Source: Clostridiales bacterium
Lineage (GTDB): Bacteria; Bacillota; Clostridia; Lachnospirales; Lachnospiraceae
Length of the DNA stretch: 62,444 nucleotides
Reading direction: 5' to 3'
Assembly (NCBI GenBank): GCA_018365455.1
Contig: JAGZJZ010000037.1
Coordinates: 1-62,444 of the forward strand
Part shown: in pieces, positions 7,899-17,414 of the stretch
Position numbering within the stretch: the first letter of the stretch is position 1
How the letters are laid out: each line of letters starts with the position of its first letter
Translations under genes and position numbers: made by a program
The notes under the pieces: model-generated
The model's input: the letters and a program-made list of their open reading frames with translations, nothing else
Told to the model about the DNA's origin: nothing
Database searches by the model: none

Positions 7899-10127
7899 AT
7901 GAACATCACATTAAATAAGGAAGCTTCCAGATTCGGGGAAGCATTTGCTATTGGAAACGGCCATATGGGAGCCATGGTATACGGTGGAATGAAAACAGAC
8001 AGGCTGGACTTGTCGGAAAATACGTTTTTCAGCGGAAATAAAAGCGAAGAAGACAATCAGGCTGGAGCCAGTGAAGCATTTTATAAGATGCGGGAGCAGA
8101 CGGCGGCAGGAGATTATGCGGCGGCTTTAGAGACTTCCCATGAATTTTATGGTAAGCGGGGCAATTACGGGACGAATCTTCCGGTAGGACAGATTTTGAT
8201 TACCCGTATGGATGAGTTGAGCGAGACATCCGGTTATGAGAGAAGTCTGGACTTAGAAAACGGAATTGCGTCCTCACGGTATATGCAAAATGGGGAACAG
8301 GTATCCCGGCAGGCATTTGCATCACACCCCCATAATGTCATCGTTTATGAAGCGGTTTGTGATAAGAATGATATGAACCTTTGCATTTCCTTCCAATCCC
8401 TGAGGGACGGGGAATATGTGAAATACCATATAGGCGGCATCTTTTTCGTCTGTGAAGCCCATGAGACCATGCACAGTGACGGAACAACAGGAACCTTATT
8501 ATGTGGAAAAGTCTCGATTCATACAGATGGTTTTCCGGAGGCAAAGGAAGATGGGGTCTACATTAAGAGAGCATCCAGGGTGTCCCTTTATATTACAGCC
8601 ATTACAGATTTCAAGGAAGAAGTATTGGAGAAAGAGAAACAGGTCCTGCAGCTTCAGATGAAGATGAACCGTACCTTTGTAAAAGTGGATGAACTGGCAG
8701 TGGAAGAAATCCTGGAAGCCCACAGGCAGGACATGCAGGCGTTATATTCCAGAGTCACTCTTAATATCGGGAACCAGCCGCTGGTAAACCGCATGTTCCA
8801 AATGGGAAGGTATCTGCTATATTCCAGTTCCAGGGAAGATTCCCTGCTGCCTGCCCATTTACAGGGAATCTGGAATGACAATGTGGCATGCCGGATTGGA
8901 TGGACTTGCGATATGCATCTGGATATCAACACCCAGATGAATTACTGGCCGTCAGAAGTGACCAATCTGCCGGAAACAGCGGTTCCGCTGTTTCGCTGGA
9001 TCAGAGAAGACCTTGTTCCGGCTGGCAGAAAGACAGCAGCAGAAAGTTATGGCTTAAAAGGCTGGGTAGGAGAGCTGGTATCCAATTCCTGGGGATACGC
9101 GGCGCCTTACTGGGCATCTCCCCTATCCCCCTGTCCTACCGGAGGCGTCTGGACTATTACTCAGATGTGGGAGCATTTTCTGACTAGCCAGGACAAGAAG
9201 TTCCTGAAAGAAGAAGCGTTTCCTGTGATCGAAGAAGCCGTAGTATTTTTCAGCGGGTATCTGTTCGAGGACAAAGAGAGCGGATACCTTACCTGCGGAC
9301 CCTCCATTTCTCCTGAAAACAGCTTTGTGGTAGATGGGAAAACCTATCAGATCAGCAATGGGTGTACGGTAGAAATCCTTATGATCCGGGAATTGTTTGA
9401 TATTTATCAAAAAGCCTGCCGCGTGCTGAGACGAAAGAATAAAAGGATGAAAGACACAGCCGATAAAGCAGCACGTTTACTGCCCTACCGGATAACCGGA
9501 AACGGGCAGATCGCAGAGTGGAACCACGATTACCCTGCGGCTGATCTTCAGCACAGACATACCAGCCATTTGCTGGGCTTGTTTCCGTTTGCCCAGATTA
9601 CGCCGGAAAATGAAAAATTGGCTAAAGCGGCAGAGGCTGTTATCACTGCAAAGCTCACTCCGGAGGAAAATTGGGAAGATACCGGATGGGCAAGGTCTAT
9701 GCTGATGCTGTATGAGGCGAGATTACGGCATCCCCAGAAGGCATTGGGTCATATAGACAGTATGCTTACAAATCTGCTGGAGCCAAACGGATTTATCATC
9801 CATCCGCCTACACGGGGAGCGGGTTCCTTTGACAATGTATACGAATTGGATGGCAATACGGGCTTGACCTCCTGTATAGCAGAGATGCTGATGCAGAGCC
9901 ATGGCGGCATTATACGGATTCTGCCCTGCCTGCCTGAGCAGTGGAGCGAAGGAGAGGTAAAGGGGCTTTGTGCCAGAGGCGGCGTTACCGTTGATATCAG
10001 CTGGGATGAGAATTCCTGTCAGGTAAACTTCGGTTCAGAGCGCAGCAGGCGTATTACAATTCAGTATGGTGAAATCCGTAAGACCATCTTATTAAAAGAG
10101 GGAAATACAAGTGTTTGTATGAAATAA
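7899..10127 (+). CDS. GH95-family glycoside hydrolase (alpha-L-fucosidase type)
   Basis: 742 residues, no signal peptide, so it acts on imported oligosaccharide. The N-terminal beta-domain begins with EAFAIGNGHMGAMVYGG. The (alpha/alpha)6 catalytic part carries LDINTQMNYWPSEV, with Asn344 and Asn348 near the active site, then SPEN with Glu473, and DGN with Asp651. These correspond by pattern to the catalytic Asn, Glu and Asp residues of the characterised bifidobacterial GH95 fucosidase. The family also contains L-galactosidases, so fucose specificity is likely but not proven. It lies 385 bases after the permease with its own possible promoter and completes the locus A uptake and degradation unit. 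Confidence 0.9.
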   Translation: MNITLNKEASRFGEAFAIGNGHMGAMVYGGMKTDRLDLSENTFFSGNKSEEDNQAGASEAFYKMREQTAAGDYAAALETSHEFYGKRGNYGTNLPVGQILITRMDELSETSGYERSLDLENGIASSRYMQNGEQVSRQAFASHPHNVIVYEAVCDKNDMNLCISFQSLRDGEYVKYHIGGIFFVCEAHETMHSDGTTGTLLCGKVSIHTDGFPEAKEDGVYIKRASRVSLYITAITDFKEEVLEKEKQVLQLQMKMNRTFVKVDELAVEEILEAHRQDMQALYSRVTLNIGNQPLVNRMFQMGRYLLYSSSREDSLLPAHLQGIWNDNVACRIGWTCDMHLDINTQMNYWPSEVTNLPETAVPLFRWIREDLVPAGRKTAAESYGLKGWVGELVSNSWGYAAPYWASPLSPCPTGGVWTITQMWEHFLTSQDKKFLKEEAFPVIEEAVVFFSGYLFEDKESGYLTCGPSISPENSFVVDGKTYQISNGCTVEILMIRELFDIYQKACRVLRRKNKRMKDTADKAARLLPYRITGNGQIAEWNHDYPAADLQHRHTSHLLGLFPFAQITPENEKLAKAAEAVITAKLTPEENWEDTGWARSMLMLYEARLRHPQKALGHIDSMLTNLLEPNGFIIHPPTRGAGSFDNVYELDGNTGLTSCIAEMLMQSHGGIIRILPCLPEQWSEGEVKGLCARGGVTVDISWDENSCQVNFGSERSRRITIQYGEIRKTILLKEGNTSVCMK

Positions 10128-10307
10128 CGATTTGGAAATATGCTAGAGCGTCCCTTTGAGATACATTTTTTCAACAAAAATTAAATAGCCCTTACTTTGA
10201 AGAGAAGGGTATATCTGAATGCTTTCTACTTTTTTTGCATAACCTGTGGCATGAAAAATGACAGTCAGGCATATATTACTCTAAAGAAAATTTTAGGGGA
10301 GAAGTAA

Positions 10308-11828
10308 TTGGCTGAGTATCGACGTTTTGTGGCTTATATATATGAGTATGTCAATGGTATAAAAGGAGAAAATGCAGGATTTGTGAAGGTGGAGTCCCGA
10401 AACGGGGTCTGCCGTATCCAGCTGCATCTGCAGGCAGTACCGGCAGAAGAGACGAGTCTTCAGGTGGATGGCTTTGTTAGGACGCAGAACCACGTTGGAG
10501 TAATTCCACTGGGGATGTGCAGGGTAAAAGGAAAATCGGCGGAATTCAAAGGAAATACGCCCCATCGTAATTTTGGGAATTCAGATTATTCCCTGGAGCA
10601 AATCGCAGGCATGTTCCTGGAAGGGGAAAATGGCAGTATTTTTGCTACAGCTTGGGATAATGAACCTGTCGATGTGGACGAATTAAAGAGATTTGCTAAA
10701 AATGTCCATATGAAACAAAAGGCAGCAGTGGTAAATAAAGAAAATCCGGAGGCGGTTAAGTCAGCCCGGGGCGATAAGGTTCCGGAATTTGAGGACAGCA
10801 TGGAAAAGCTGGCTGATGCAGGTAACGTGAGCGGCATTACGGAAAATGAAGAAACAGATGCTGCTGCGACTGCTCAATTGGACGACGATTCCAGGCTGGC
10901 TGAAGATAGATCAGAAACAGCAGTACCCACCTTGGCACATCCGGAAAATGGCGGGGAAATGGCAGACGCAGAAGAGACGGCAGGTTTCGGGCAAAGATCA
11001 GACTCTTGGAATCTGGCAGATGCCAGGGGATTAGACTATGCCGAAGAAACAGCAGAGTCAGATGGAATGTCGGGTTTAGAAGAGTTAGTGGCAGCTGAAG
11101 GAAGATCGGATTCAGAGATGTTTGAAGCAAAAGCCTCTGGTTCTGAGGAAGTAAAAGAGTCCAATGGTTTTGAAAATACGGCTGGAGAAGTCCGGGAAGC
11201 CTCAATCGATGCCGATGCAGATGAATTAAGCAGTGGGGATGCACAACGTGAGTCAGAGTCAACTGATAGAATGGTTGGAGAATCTGTTGAAGCGGATGAA
11301 AACAATAACAGTCATAGCAATGTGGGAAATAATATCCGTAACAATGTCAGAAACACCGGTTATACAAACAATGGGTATGCCAACAACAACGGATATGCCA
11401 ACAGCGGGAACCAGGTACATATGGCTCAGGCCCGCGGACGCCAGCAGGCATCCGGGCGATGTAATATGAATTGTGCCAACAGCGGCCTGGACCGTAAGTG
11501 GGATCAATTCCAGTGCCATTACCCGCCGATGGAACCATTTACCGATGATGAGATTGTAGAATGTATCCGGATCGCACCGAAAGACATTATGTTCCTGAGA
11601 AGGGATGACCAGCGGTTTGCCCGCAATAATTTCCTGTTACAAAGCTTTTATAATTATCAGCACCTTATGCTGGGAAGGCTGCGGGATGGCGGCTATGTTC
11701 TGGGGGTTCCGGGACTTTATGAGAATCAGGAACGGTTTATGGCGAATATGTTTGGCTTTATGAACTTTAAGGAAGCAAGACCGGGAAAACAGGAGAACTT
11801 CGGATATTGGCTGAGACCGGTGAGATAG
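10308..11828 (+). CDS. Lachnospiraceae protein of unknown function (DUF6128-like), acidic linker
   Basis: 506 residues starting at TTG (GGGGAGAAG upstream). The N-terminal 130 residues form one conserved block (YRRFVAYIYEYVNGIKGEN, then a RIQLHLQA strand and a DGFVR region). The middle, about 140-340, is strongly acidic and rich in Glu, Ser and Ala, then turns Asn-rich with repeats NGYANNNGYANSGN. The last 100 residues form a second block (RIAPKDIMFLRRDDQRFARN, YVLGVPGLYENQERFMANMF, FGYWLRP). This two-block pattern is one I associate with uncharacterised Lachnospiraceae proteins, possibly DUF6128. No signal peptide, catalytic motif or operon partner is visible, and function is unknown. Confidence 0.8.
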   Translation: MAEYRRFVAYIYEYVNGIKGENAGFVKVESRNGVCRIQLHLQAVPAEETSLQVDGFVRTQNHVGVIPLGMCRVKGKSAEFKGNTPHRNFGNSDYSLEQIAGMFLEGENGSIFATAWDNEPVDVDELKRFAKNVHMKQKAAVVNKENPEAVKSARGDKVPEFEDSMEKLADAGNVSGITENEETDAAATAQLDDDSRLAEDRSETAVPTLAHPENGGEMADAEETAGFGQRSDSWNLADARGLDYAEETAESDGMSGLEELVAAEGRSDSEMFEAKASGSEEVKESNGFENTAGEVREASIDADADELSSGDAQRESESTDRMVGESVEADENNNSHSNVGNNIRNNVRNTGYTNNGYANNNGYANSGNQVHMAQARGRQQASGRCNMNCANSGLDRKWDQFQCHYPPMEPFTDDEIVECIRIAPKDIMFLRRDDQRFARNNFLLQSFYNYQHLMLGRLRDGGYVLGVPGLYENQERFMANMFGFMNFKEARPGKQENFGYWLRPVR

Positions 11829-11866
11829 AGGTAGATACCAGGTATATTTTATTTATTTTATTGTGG

Positions 11867-11892
11867 GAGGTGCTTTTTAACAGAAGCACCTC
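11867..11892. terminator. Terminator between convergent genes
   Basis: GAGGTGCTT (11867-11875) pairs with AAGCACCTC (11884-11892), followed on the plus strand by a T-rich stretch. It lies between the convergent 506-aa gene and the radical SAM activase. Confidence 0.8.
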
Positions 11893-11904
11893 TATTTGTT
11901 TTTA

Positions 11905-12603
11905 TCAGTCGTCTAATCCGCGAATCCCGGCATTAATACCTTGTTCCTTTAAGATTTCAGCAAATCCTTCCAGTTCTTTACGGCTGTAGCTGTGAAATCC
12001 TGACTGTATTACATTTTCAGAGTCTTTATAGGCCTGCAAAAAGTATTGTCTGCAGCCGTGAAGCCATGTTCCGATTTTGTAAAAGTCCTCCACCGTATGC
12101 AGCTCTCTGACTACCGTGGTGCGAAACTCATAATCTATGCCGCAGTCCATTAGATATTCCACAGATTCCTCAATGGTATCCATGGTGATATTAATGCAGC
12201 CTGCCACCCTGCCGTAGTTCTCCGGGGAAGTCTTGATATCCATAGCCACATAATCAATCAGCCCAGATTCAACAAGGCTGCGGATCATGCTGGGATTGCT
12301 GCCGTTGGTATCTAATTTTACAAGATAGCCCAAAGATTTTAATTTTTCTATAAATTGCGGAAGATCTCGGGAAAGTGTCGGCTCACCCCCGGTTACGCAG
12401 ACGCCCTCCAGGATACCCTGCCGTTTTTTCAGGTATGCCAGGACTTCTCCTTCCTCTATATATGGCTCTGCCTCGGGGTTAAGAACCAGACCTGCATTCT
12501 GGCAGAAAGGACAGCGGAAGTTACAGCTCCCAAGGAAAAGTGTTGCCCCCAGATGCCCGGGATAGTCTAAAAGGGTCAGTTTGTTAAAGCCATGTATTTT
12601 CAT
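11905..12603 (-). CDS. nrdG: Anaerobic ribonucleotide reductase activating protein-like radical SAM enzyme
   Basis: 232 residues. The radical SAM cluster motif is CNFRCPFC (Cys27, Cys31, Cys34), followed by the SAM-binding GGEPTL. The N terminus IHGFNKLTLLDYPG is typical of the NrdG2-type glycyl-radical activases (TIGR02495), which load a glycine radical on class III ribonucleotide reductase using S-adenosylmethionine and a 4Fe-4S cluster. No NrdD is adjacent, so the partner enzyme is inferred; another glycyl-radical target is possible. It is transcribed alone. Confidence 0.85.
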   Translation of the reverse strand: MKIHGFNKLTLLDYPGHLGATLFLGSCNFRCPFCQNAGLVLNPEAEPYIEEGEVLAYLKKRQGILEGVCVTGGEPTLSRDLPQFIEKLKSLGYLVKLDTNGSNPSMIRSLVESGLIDYVAMDIKTSPENYGRVAGCINITMDTIEESVEYLMDCGIDYEFRTTVVRELHTVEDFYKIGTWLHGCRQYFLQAYKDSENVIQSGFHSYSRKELEGFAEILKEQGINAGIRGLDD

Positions 12604-12941
12604 ATAATGCCTCCAATATGTATAAATGCTCAGTAAAGAGAATTAAATTTTTAGGTATGTTATTATTATAGCAGATTATAAAAGAAAAATCATATGGATA
12701 AATTCAAGGGGAGTGGAGGGCTATATGTATTAATCTAAATTGATTCATCCAAACAGCTGCTACTTGCATTCTGCCTTTTGAAAGGATATAATAATTTCAT
12801 GTCAGCGCAGTCTTCATGAAACGTTTTGGCGATAAATTATCAGGAAAGCGGAGCGTGTGGATGGAGAAATATAATATAAACAGGTTCTAAAATCCATGGA
12901 ATCAGCAGATTATTTAACTATAAATAGAAGAGAGTAAAAGA
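12604..12941. other. Divergent intergenic region with tadA promoter
   Basis: No gene seen. On the plus strand TTGCAT (12764-12769) and TATAAT (12787-12792) with a 17-base spacer make a good promoter for tadA, giving a leader of about 140 bases. The left part should hold the promoter of the radical SAM gene. Confidence 0.6.
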
Positions 12942-13442
12942 ATGGAAGAAAATACAAAGATACATGAGAAATATATGCGGGAGGCTATCCGGCAGGCAAA
13001 AAAGGCTTATGCCATTGACGAGGTGCCCATCGGATGCGTGATTGTATATGAGGGCAAAATTATTGCAAGGGGCTACAACCGCAGAAATACGGATAAGAAT
13101 ACATTGTCCCACGCAGAACTGATTGCTATTCGAAAAGCCAGCAAAAAACTGGGGGACTGGAGGCTGGAGGGCTGTACCATGTATATCACCCTGGAGCCCT
13201 GCCAGATGTGCTCCGGAGCAATTATTCAGGCGAGGGTTTCCGAAGTAGTGATCGGGAGTATGAATGGAAAAGCAGGGTGTGCAGGTTCGGTATTAAATCT
13301 TCTGGAAATGGAAGCATTTAATCACCAGGCAGCCGTTACCAGAGGGGTTTTGCAAGAAGAGTGCAGCCTGATGCTAAGCAGCTTTTTTCGGGAGTTAAGA
13401 GAAAAGAAAAAGCAGGAAAAAAGAAAAACGCTATTTAATTAG
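12942..13442 (+). CDS. tadA: tRNA-specific adenosine deaminase TadA
   Basis: 166 residues, the usual size. Zinc-dependent deaminase core: HAE (His57, Glu59) and PCQMC (Cys87, Cys90). It converts adenosine 34 to inosine in tRNA-Arg(ACG), allowing it to read CGU, CGC and CGA codons. The N terminus KYMREAIRQAKKAYAIDEVP and the C-terminal helix support TadA over cytidine deaminases. The SRP RNA gene follows 100 bases downstream, the same order as in Bacillus subtilis. Confidence 0.95.
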   Translation: MEENTKIHEKYMREAIRQAKKAYAIDEVPIGCVIVYEGKIIARGYNRRNTDKNTLSHAELIAIRKASKKLGDWRLEGCTMYITLEPCQMCSGAIIQARVSEVVIGSMNGKAGCAGSVLNLLEMEAFNHQAAVTRGVLQEECSLMLSSFFRELREKKKQEKRKTLFN

Positions 13443-13473
13443 AAAAATATCGTAATAAAGCGTGCAGTTCTAA

Positions 13474-13502
13474 TTGACAAATTGGCAAAAACAAGTTATA
13501 GT
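13474..13502 (+). promoter_or_regulatory. SRP RNA promoter
   Basis: Perfect TTGACA (13474-13479) and TATAGT (13497-13502) with a 17-base spacer, about 45 bases before the mature RNA, suggesting 5' trimming of the primary transcript. Confidence 0.85.
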
Positions 13503-13545
13503 AAATACTGCGTATGTAACACGCATTTAAATTGTCATAAAATTT

Positions 13546-13807
13546 CCGTGCAGCCGGGGAGTTAGCGGTGCCCTGTACCTACAATCCGCTACAGTAGGGG
13601 TGATACCAATCCGAGGGTTTTTTATTGCGAAGCTGCCCTTTATAAGTGGCGTTGACGTTTGGGTCTCGCGCAACAGGAATCTATGAATCGTGTCAGGTCA
13701 GGAATGGAGCAGCACTAAGTAGAACCTTCTGTGTGCCGTGAGGCAGCCTGAATTGAGTTAACTGTAGAGGTAACGTTCGTGGTAGGAATTCAAAGTGCGG
13801 TGCACGG
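13546..13807 (+). ncRNA. ffs: Signal recognition particle RNA, large Gram-positive type
   Basis: About 262 nt bounded by complementary ends CCGTGCA (13546-13552) and TGCACGG (13801-13807). The Alu-domain start (GGGGAGTTAGCGGTGCCCTG, then TACC) and the S-domain core GTCAGGTCAGGAATGGAGCA followed by GCACTAAG match the B. subtilis scRNA pattern closely. Helix 8 contains the SRP54 (Ffh) binding loop. With Ffh it targets membrane and secreted proteins such as the permeases in this window. Confidence 0.96.
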
Positions 13808-13884
13808 ATTGAAATAAAGATAGATACTCCTGTAAAGGAGCGGAAGTGTAAGGGATTCTTTTGAGCAATCAAAGAATACTTGCA

Positions 13885-14766
13885 CTATTTTTTTTGCAAA
13901 GCCCGGTATTCCTTGGGAGTCATCCCGAAGTGTTTGCGAAACTGCCGGTTAAAGTAAGAAATATTATTAAATCCATTACCAAATGCAATGTCCGTAACCG
14001 GCATTTCGGAACCAGCCAGTTCGCCCAGGGTTCTGGTAAGACGGTAATAATTTAAATACTCCACACAGGTCATATTTACGTGTTTCTTAAAAAACCGCAT
14101 AAAATGGTATTCACTGAAATGGCATAAGCCTGCAAGCTCGGATACCGATATATGATTTTGATAGTGCTCCTGCATATAGAGGAGTACTATTTTTATTTTC
14201 TCTGTTATTTCCGTATTATCCGTGGTGAAATCACAGGAAGCGGCAGAATCCCGGAAGAGCAGATAAAAAAAGTGGAACAGCCGGGATTTGAGATTCAGTT
14301 CGTAAGCCTGCTCTTTTTGCAGATAGCAGTTTTGTAAATCACCAAAAGTGTCAGCCAGTGCCTGATAATGGTTGTCACCGGGACTTATGATGAAGGGGCG
14401 GCTCCATTTCTGAAGAGCAAGGGGCTGGAGATATTTTGTGGTGCAGTAATCCGGATACTGGAATCCCAGCATGTGAAAACTAAATACAATACTGTCAGAA
14501 ACCATAGGGCTTTGCTGCTCTGTCTGGGACACGCCGTGAAGAACCTGGGGAGGAATCAAAATCAGATCGCCCTTATGTACTTCATAGGTATTCAGGTCGA
14601 TATTGTAAGTGCAGGTACCCTCCCGGATCATTGCGATTTCCATTTCTTCATGCCAATGGGTTGCCAGTATGGTGAAAGTCTCCGGAATGCTGCAGTGATA
14701 GAAAGCAAACGGCATAAAATAAGTACCGTGGCTGGTGCATTCATGGAGATACAGGTAATTGTCCAT
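13885..14766 (-). CDS. AraC-family regulator with cupin sensor domain
   Basis: 293 residues. The N-terminal cupin-like domain (HWHEEMEIAMIREGTCTYNI) would bind a small sugar, and the C-terminal part has two helix-turn-helix motifs (ELAGLCHFSEYHFMRFFKKH, then the second ending FNRQFRKHFGMTPKEYR). A strong AGGAGT binding site precedes the ATG. It is divergent from the GH31 alpha-glucosidase across a 239-base region, so it very probably controls that gene in response to an alpha-glucoside or its product. Confidence 0.9.
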   Translation of the reverse strand: MDNYLYLHECTSHGTYFMPFAFYHCSIPETFTILATHWHEEMEIAMIREGTCTYNIDLNTYEVHKGDLILIPPQVLHGVSQTEQQSPMVSDSIVFSFHMLGFQYPDYCTTKYLQPLALQKWSRPFIISPGDNHYQALADTFGDLQNCYLQKEQAYELNLKSRLFHFFYLLFRDSAASCDFTTDNTEITEKIKIVLLYMQEHYQNHISVSELAGLCHFSEYHFMRFFKKHVNMTCVEYLNYYRLTRTLGELAGSEMPVTDIAFGNGFNNISYFNRQFRKHFGMTPKEYRALQKK

Positions 14767-14834
14767 ATGTACTCCTTTCTGTTTTGTAAAACCCTTGAAT
14801 AGCAGGATTGTGTTAGAATATGGTGGAATTATGT

Positions 14835-14863
14835 TTGTTTTAACAGGGCCTCTATACTATAAT
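14835..14863 (+). promoter_or_regulatory. Promoter for the GH31 gene
   Basis: TTGTTT (14835-14840) and TATAAT (14858-14863) with a 17-base spacer. The weak -35 fits activator control by the divergent AraC regulator. Confidence 0.55.
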
Positions 14864-14901
14864 AACATAAAAGATTTCAGCAGAAAAGTAAAGAAATAAT
14901 T

Positions 14902-14974
14902 CGGGACAAATCCCACAAAGTGTGACACACAGCTGCCAGTGCCGGGCGGCACTGGAAAGCAATTTTAAAATACC
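14902..14974 (+). repeat. Dispersed intergenic repeat, copy 1
   Basis: CGGGACAAATCCCACAAA, then CAGCTGCCAG, then AAAGCAATTTTAAAATAC. It matches the reverse complement of 23873-23935 and, more loosely, 59341-59402. This copy has an extra hairpin insertion (CCAGTGCCGGGCGGCACTGG) between the second and third parts. It lies in the GH31 leader. Confidence 0.65.
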
Positions 14975-15005
14975 CACTGGGCAGGAGTATTGAAAGGAGA
15001 AATAT

Positions 15006-17060
15006 ATGATTCGTAAATATACCTTCGGAAATCCGATGGAAACAGATGCGGTAGTACATAAAATAGAAAAGGAAGCAGGCGGGGTACCCTATCTGGGAGC
15101 TGGCACTGACGAGATTGTGTTTACCTACCAAATGGATGATAATACCAGAATCTACGGACTTGGTGAAAATGTCAGAGGGATTAATAAAAGAGGCTGGCGC
15201 TATATCAGCAACTGCAGCGATGATCCCAATCACCGGGAAGAAAAAAATTCCCTCTATGCGGCACATAACTTTATCATCATTGAAGGAAAAGAACGATTCG
15301 GGTTGTTTATTGATTATCCGGGAAAGCTTACCTTCGACCTTGGTTACACAAACAGCAGTCAGGTCAGTATAGTTCCCGAAGAGGACGGGCTGGATCTGTA
15401 TATCATTGAAGGAGATAGTCTAAAGGATATTGTAAAACAATTCCGCCATATGATCGGCAGAAGCTACATTGCTCCCAAATGGGCATTTGGCTATGGACAG
15501 AGCCGCTGGAGCTATATGGATGAGAACGAAATCAGAGAAGTGGTAAAAAAACACCGGGATGCAAAAATTCCGCTGGACAGTATCTACATGGATATTGATT
15601 ATATGGAACGCTACAAGGATTTCACCATTAATGAAGAGACTTTTCCCAAGTTCCCGGAGTTTGTGGAGGAGTTAAAAGCACAGCATATCCATCTTGTCCC
15701 GATTATTGATGCGGGTGTAAAAATAGAAGAAGGCTATGACGTCTATGAAGAGGGCGTGGAGAAAGGCTATTTCTGTAAAGAAGAGGACGGAACGGATTTT
15801 GTAGCTGCTGTATGGCCTGGCAAGGTACATTTCCCGGACATGTTGAATCCAGATGCCAGAAAGTGGTTTGGACAGAAATACAAAGTACTGTTAGATCAGG
15901 GAATCGAAGGATTCTGGAATGATATGAACGAACCTGCTATCTTTTATTCGGAAAAGCATCTGGATGAAGTATTTGAGCAGTTAGAAGACTTCAAAGGGAA
16001 GAATATAGATCTGGAACTGTATAATAAATTCAATAATCTGATCGGCGGGATATCTAATAATCCGGATGATTACAAACGTTTTTACCACAAGTTCCATGGG
16101 GAGACAGTCCGCCATGACAAGGTTCACAACCTGTTCGGCTATAACATGACCCGTGCAGCAGCAGAAGCATTTGAAGAAATAGAGCCGGAGAAACGTATCC
16201 TCATGTTCTCCAGATCCTCATATGTGGGCATGCACCGCTACGGGGGCATATGGACCGGGGATAATCTTTCCTGGTGGTCCCATCTGTTATTGAATATCCG
16301 TATGATGCCTTCTCTAAATATGGTGGGAATCCTCTATACCGGTGCAGACATAGGCGGATTCGGAGCAGATACTACGGAAGACTTAATGATGAGATGGCTG
16401 GAGTTCGGGATCATCACACCATTATTCCGGAATCATTCCGCTATGGGAACAAGACGTCAGGAAGTATACCGCTTTGAAAATACAGAGGCATTTAAAAATA
16501 TAATCGGCATCCGCTATGGACTGCTGCCTTACATTTACAGTGAATATATGAAAGCAGCATTAAAGGATGAGATGTATTTCAGACCGCTGGCATTTGACTA
16601 TCCGGAAGATGATTTTGCAGCTAGAGTAGAAGACCAGTTATTGATCGGGGATGGAATCATGACAGCTCCTGTTTACGAACAGAATGCAAAAGGAAGATAT
16701 GTATATCTGCCTGAGAAAATGAAAATGGTGAAGATGAAGAGCCTGACCCAGCGGAAAACAGAACTTTTGGAAAAGGGTCATCACTATATCGATGTGGATC
16801 TGGATGAGACTGTGATCTTTATCCGTCCTAACCACGTAATTCCAATGTCTAATGGAGGACAGAGCGTTGCAGAAGTGGATTTCCATAATCTGGAGCTGCT
16901 GGGATATGTAGAAGACCAGGCAGTTTATGAACTTTATGATGATGATGGATACGGCAAAGATTATGAAAATAAAGAAAATTTGACAGTTATCACGGTAAGC
17001 AAAGATGGTACTGTCACAACGGATGGCGGGAGCGATAGAATTTATACGCTTTCTATTTAA
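15006..17060 (+). CDS. GH31 alpha-glucosidase
   Basis: 684 residues, cytoplasmic (no signal peptide). GH31 hallmarks: FGYGQSRWSYMDE, then nucleophile Asp306 in GFWNDMNEPA and acid/base Asp419 in GIWTGDNLSWW; RNHSAMGTRRQE supplies substrate-binding residues. Overall it resembles the small Firmicute gut alpha-glucosidases of the Ro-alphaG1 type from Blautia obeum, which prefer short alpha-1,6 and alpha-1,4 glucosides such as isomaltose. It releases glucose from imported oligosaccharides and is probably controlled by the divergent AraC protein. A terminator follows. Confidence 0.93.
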   Translation: MIRKYTFGNPMETDAVVHKIEKEAGGVPYLGAGTDEIVFTYQMDDNTRIYGLGENVRGINKRGWRYISNCSDDPNHREEKNSLYAAHNFIIIEGKERFGLFIDYPGKLTFDLGYTNSSQVSIVPEEDGLDLYIIEGDSLKDIVKQFRHMIGRSYIAPKWAFGYGQSRWSYMDENEIREVVKKHRDAKIPLDSIYMDIDYMERYKDFTINEETFPKFPEFVEELKAQHIHLVPIIDAGVKIEEGYDVYEEGVEKGYFCKEEDGTDFVAAVWPGKVHFPDMLNPDARKWFGQKYKVLLDQGIEGFWNDMNEPAIFYSEKHLDEVFEQLEDFKGKNIDLELYNKFNNLIGGISNNPDDYKRFYHKFHGETVRHDKVHNLFGYNMTRAAAEAFEEIEPEKRILMFSRSSYVGMHRYGGIWTGDNLSWWSHLLLNIRMMPSLNMVGILYTGADIGGFGADTTEDLMMRWLEFGIITPLFRNHSAMGTRRQEVYRFENTEAFKNIIGIRYGLLPYIYSEYMKAALKDEMYFRPLAFDYPEDDFAARVEDQLLIGDGIMTAPVYEQNAKGRYVYLPEKMKMVKMKSLTQRKTELLEKGHHYIDVDLDETVIFIRPNHVIPMSNGGQSVAEVDFHNLELLGYVEDQAVYELYDDDGYGKDYENKENLTVITVSKDGTVTTDGGSDRIYTLSI

Positions 17061-17180
17061 AAGATATAAGTTAAAATATAGAATATTATTATATGCTAAA
17101 TATTATTAAATACTAAATATTATTAAATACTAATTTTCCATATAATAAAGATGGAATCTGTTTATAATAAAAAATAAAAG

Positions 17181-17219
17181 CGGCTGGTACATGGCAGTGT
17201 GAGTGTACCGGCTGTTTTT
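17181..17219 (+). terminator. Terminator after GH31
   Basis: CGGCTGGTACA pairs with TGTACCGGCTG (one G-U pair), followed by TTTTT. Confidence 0.85.
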
Positions 17220-17414
17220 GGCATAATAATTGCAGTCTATAATAGATTCAGGGGAGATTTCGGCATCTGTGCATCTCTATAATTGTATTCCGGCATCACC
17301 ATTAAGGGATCCAAGATATAAATAGTTGATGAAATTTTGATAAATATGCATTACACTATACAAAAGCGTGTTTGTAAACTCGAACTTTATGAACTTCTGG
17401 GAGGTAATGTAAAC
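17220..17414 (+). promoter_or_regulatory. Upstream region of the OmpR-type two-component operon
   Basis: A TATAAT box lies at 17238-17243 with only a T-rich -35 region at 17 bases. The deciding ribosome binding site for the regulator is GGGAGGT, 9 bases before TTG 17415; the in-frame ATGs further upstream (17337, 17346) lack one. Confidence 0.5.

Noticed and set aside
13808..13884. Rho-independent terminator after SRP RNA
   Set aside because: Only a weak CTCC/GGAG stem without a proper T-tract; 3' end formation by processing is as likely.
17337..17414. N-terminal extension of the OmpR-type regulator
   Set aside because: The extra 26 codons have no ribosome site, while GGGAGGT directly precedes TTG 17415 and gives the normal family length.
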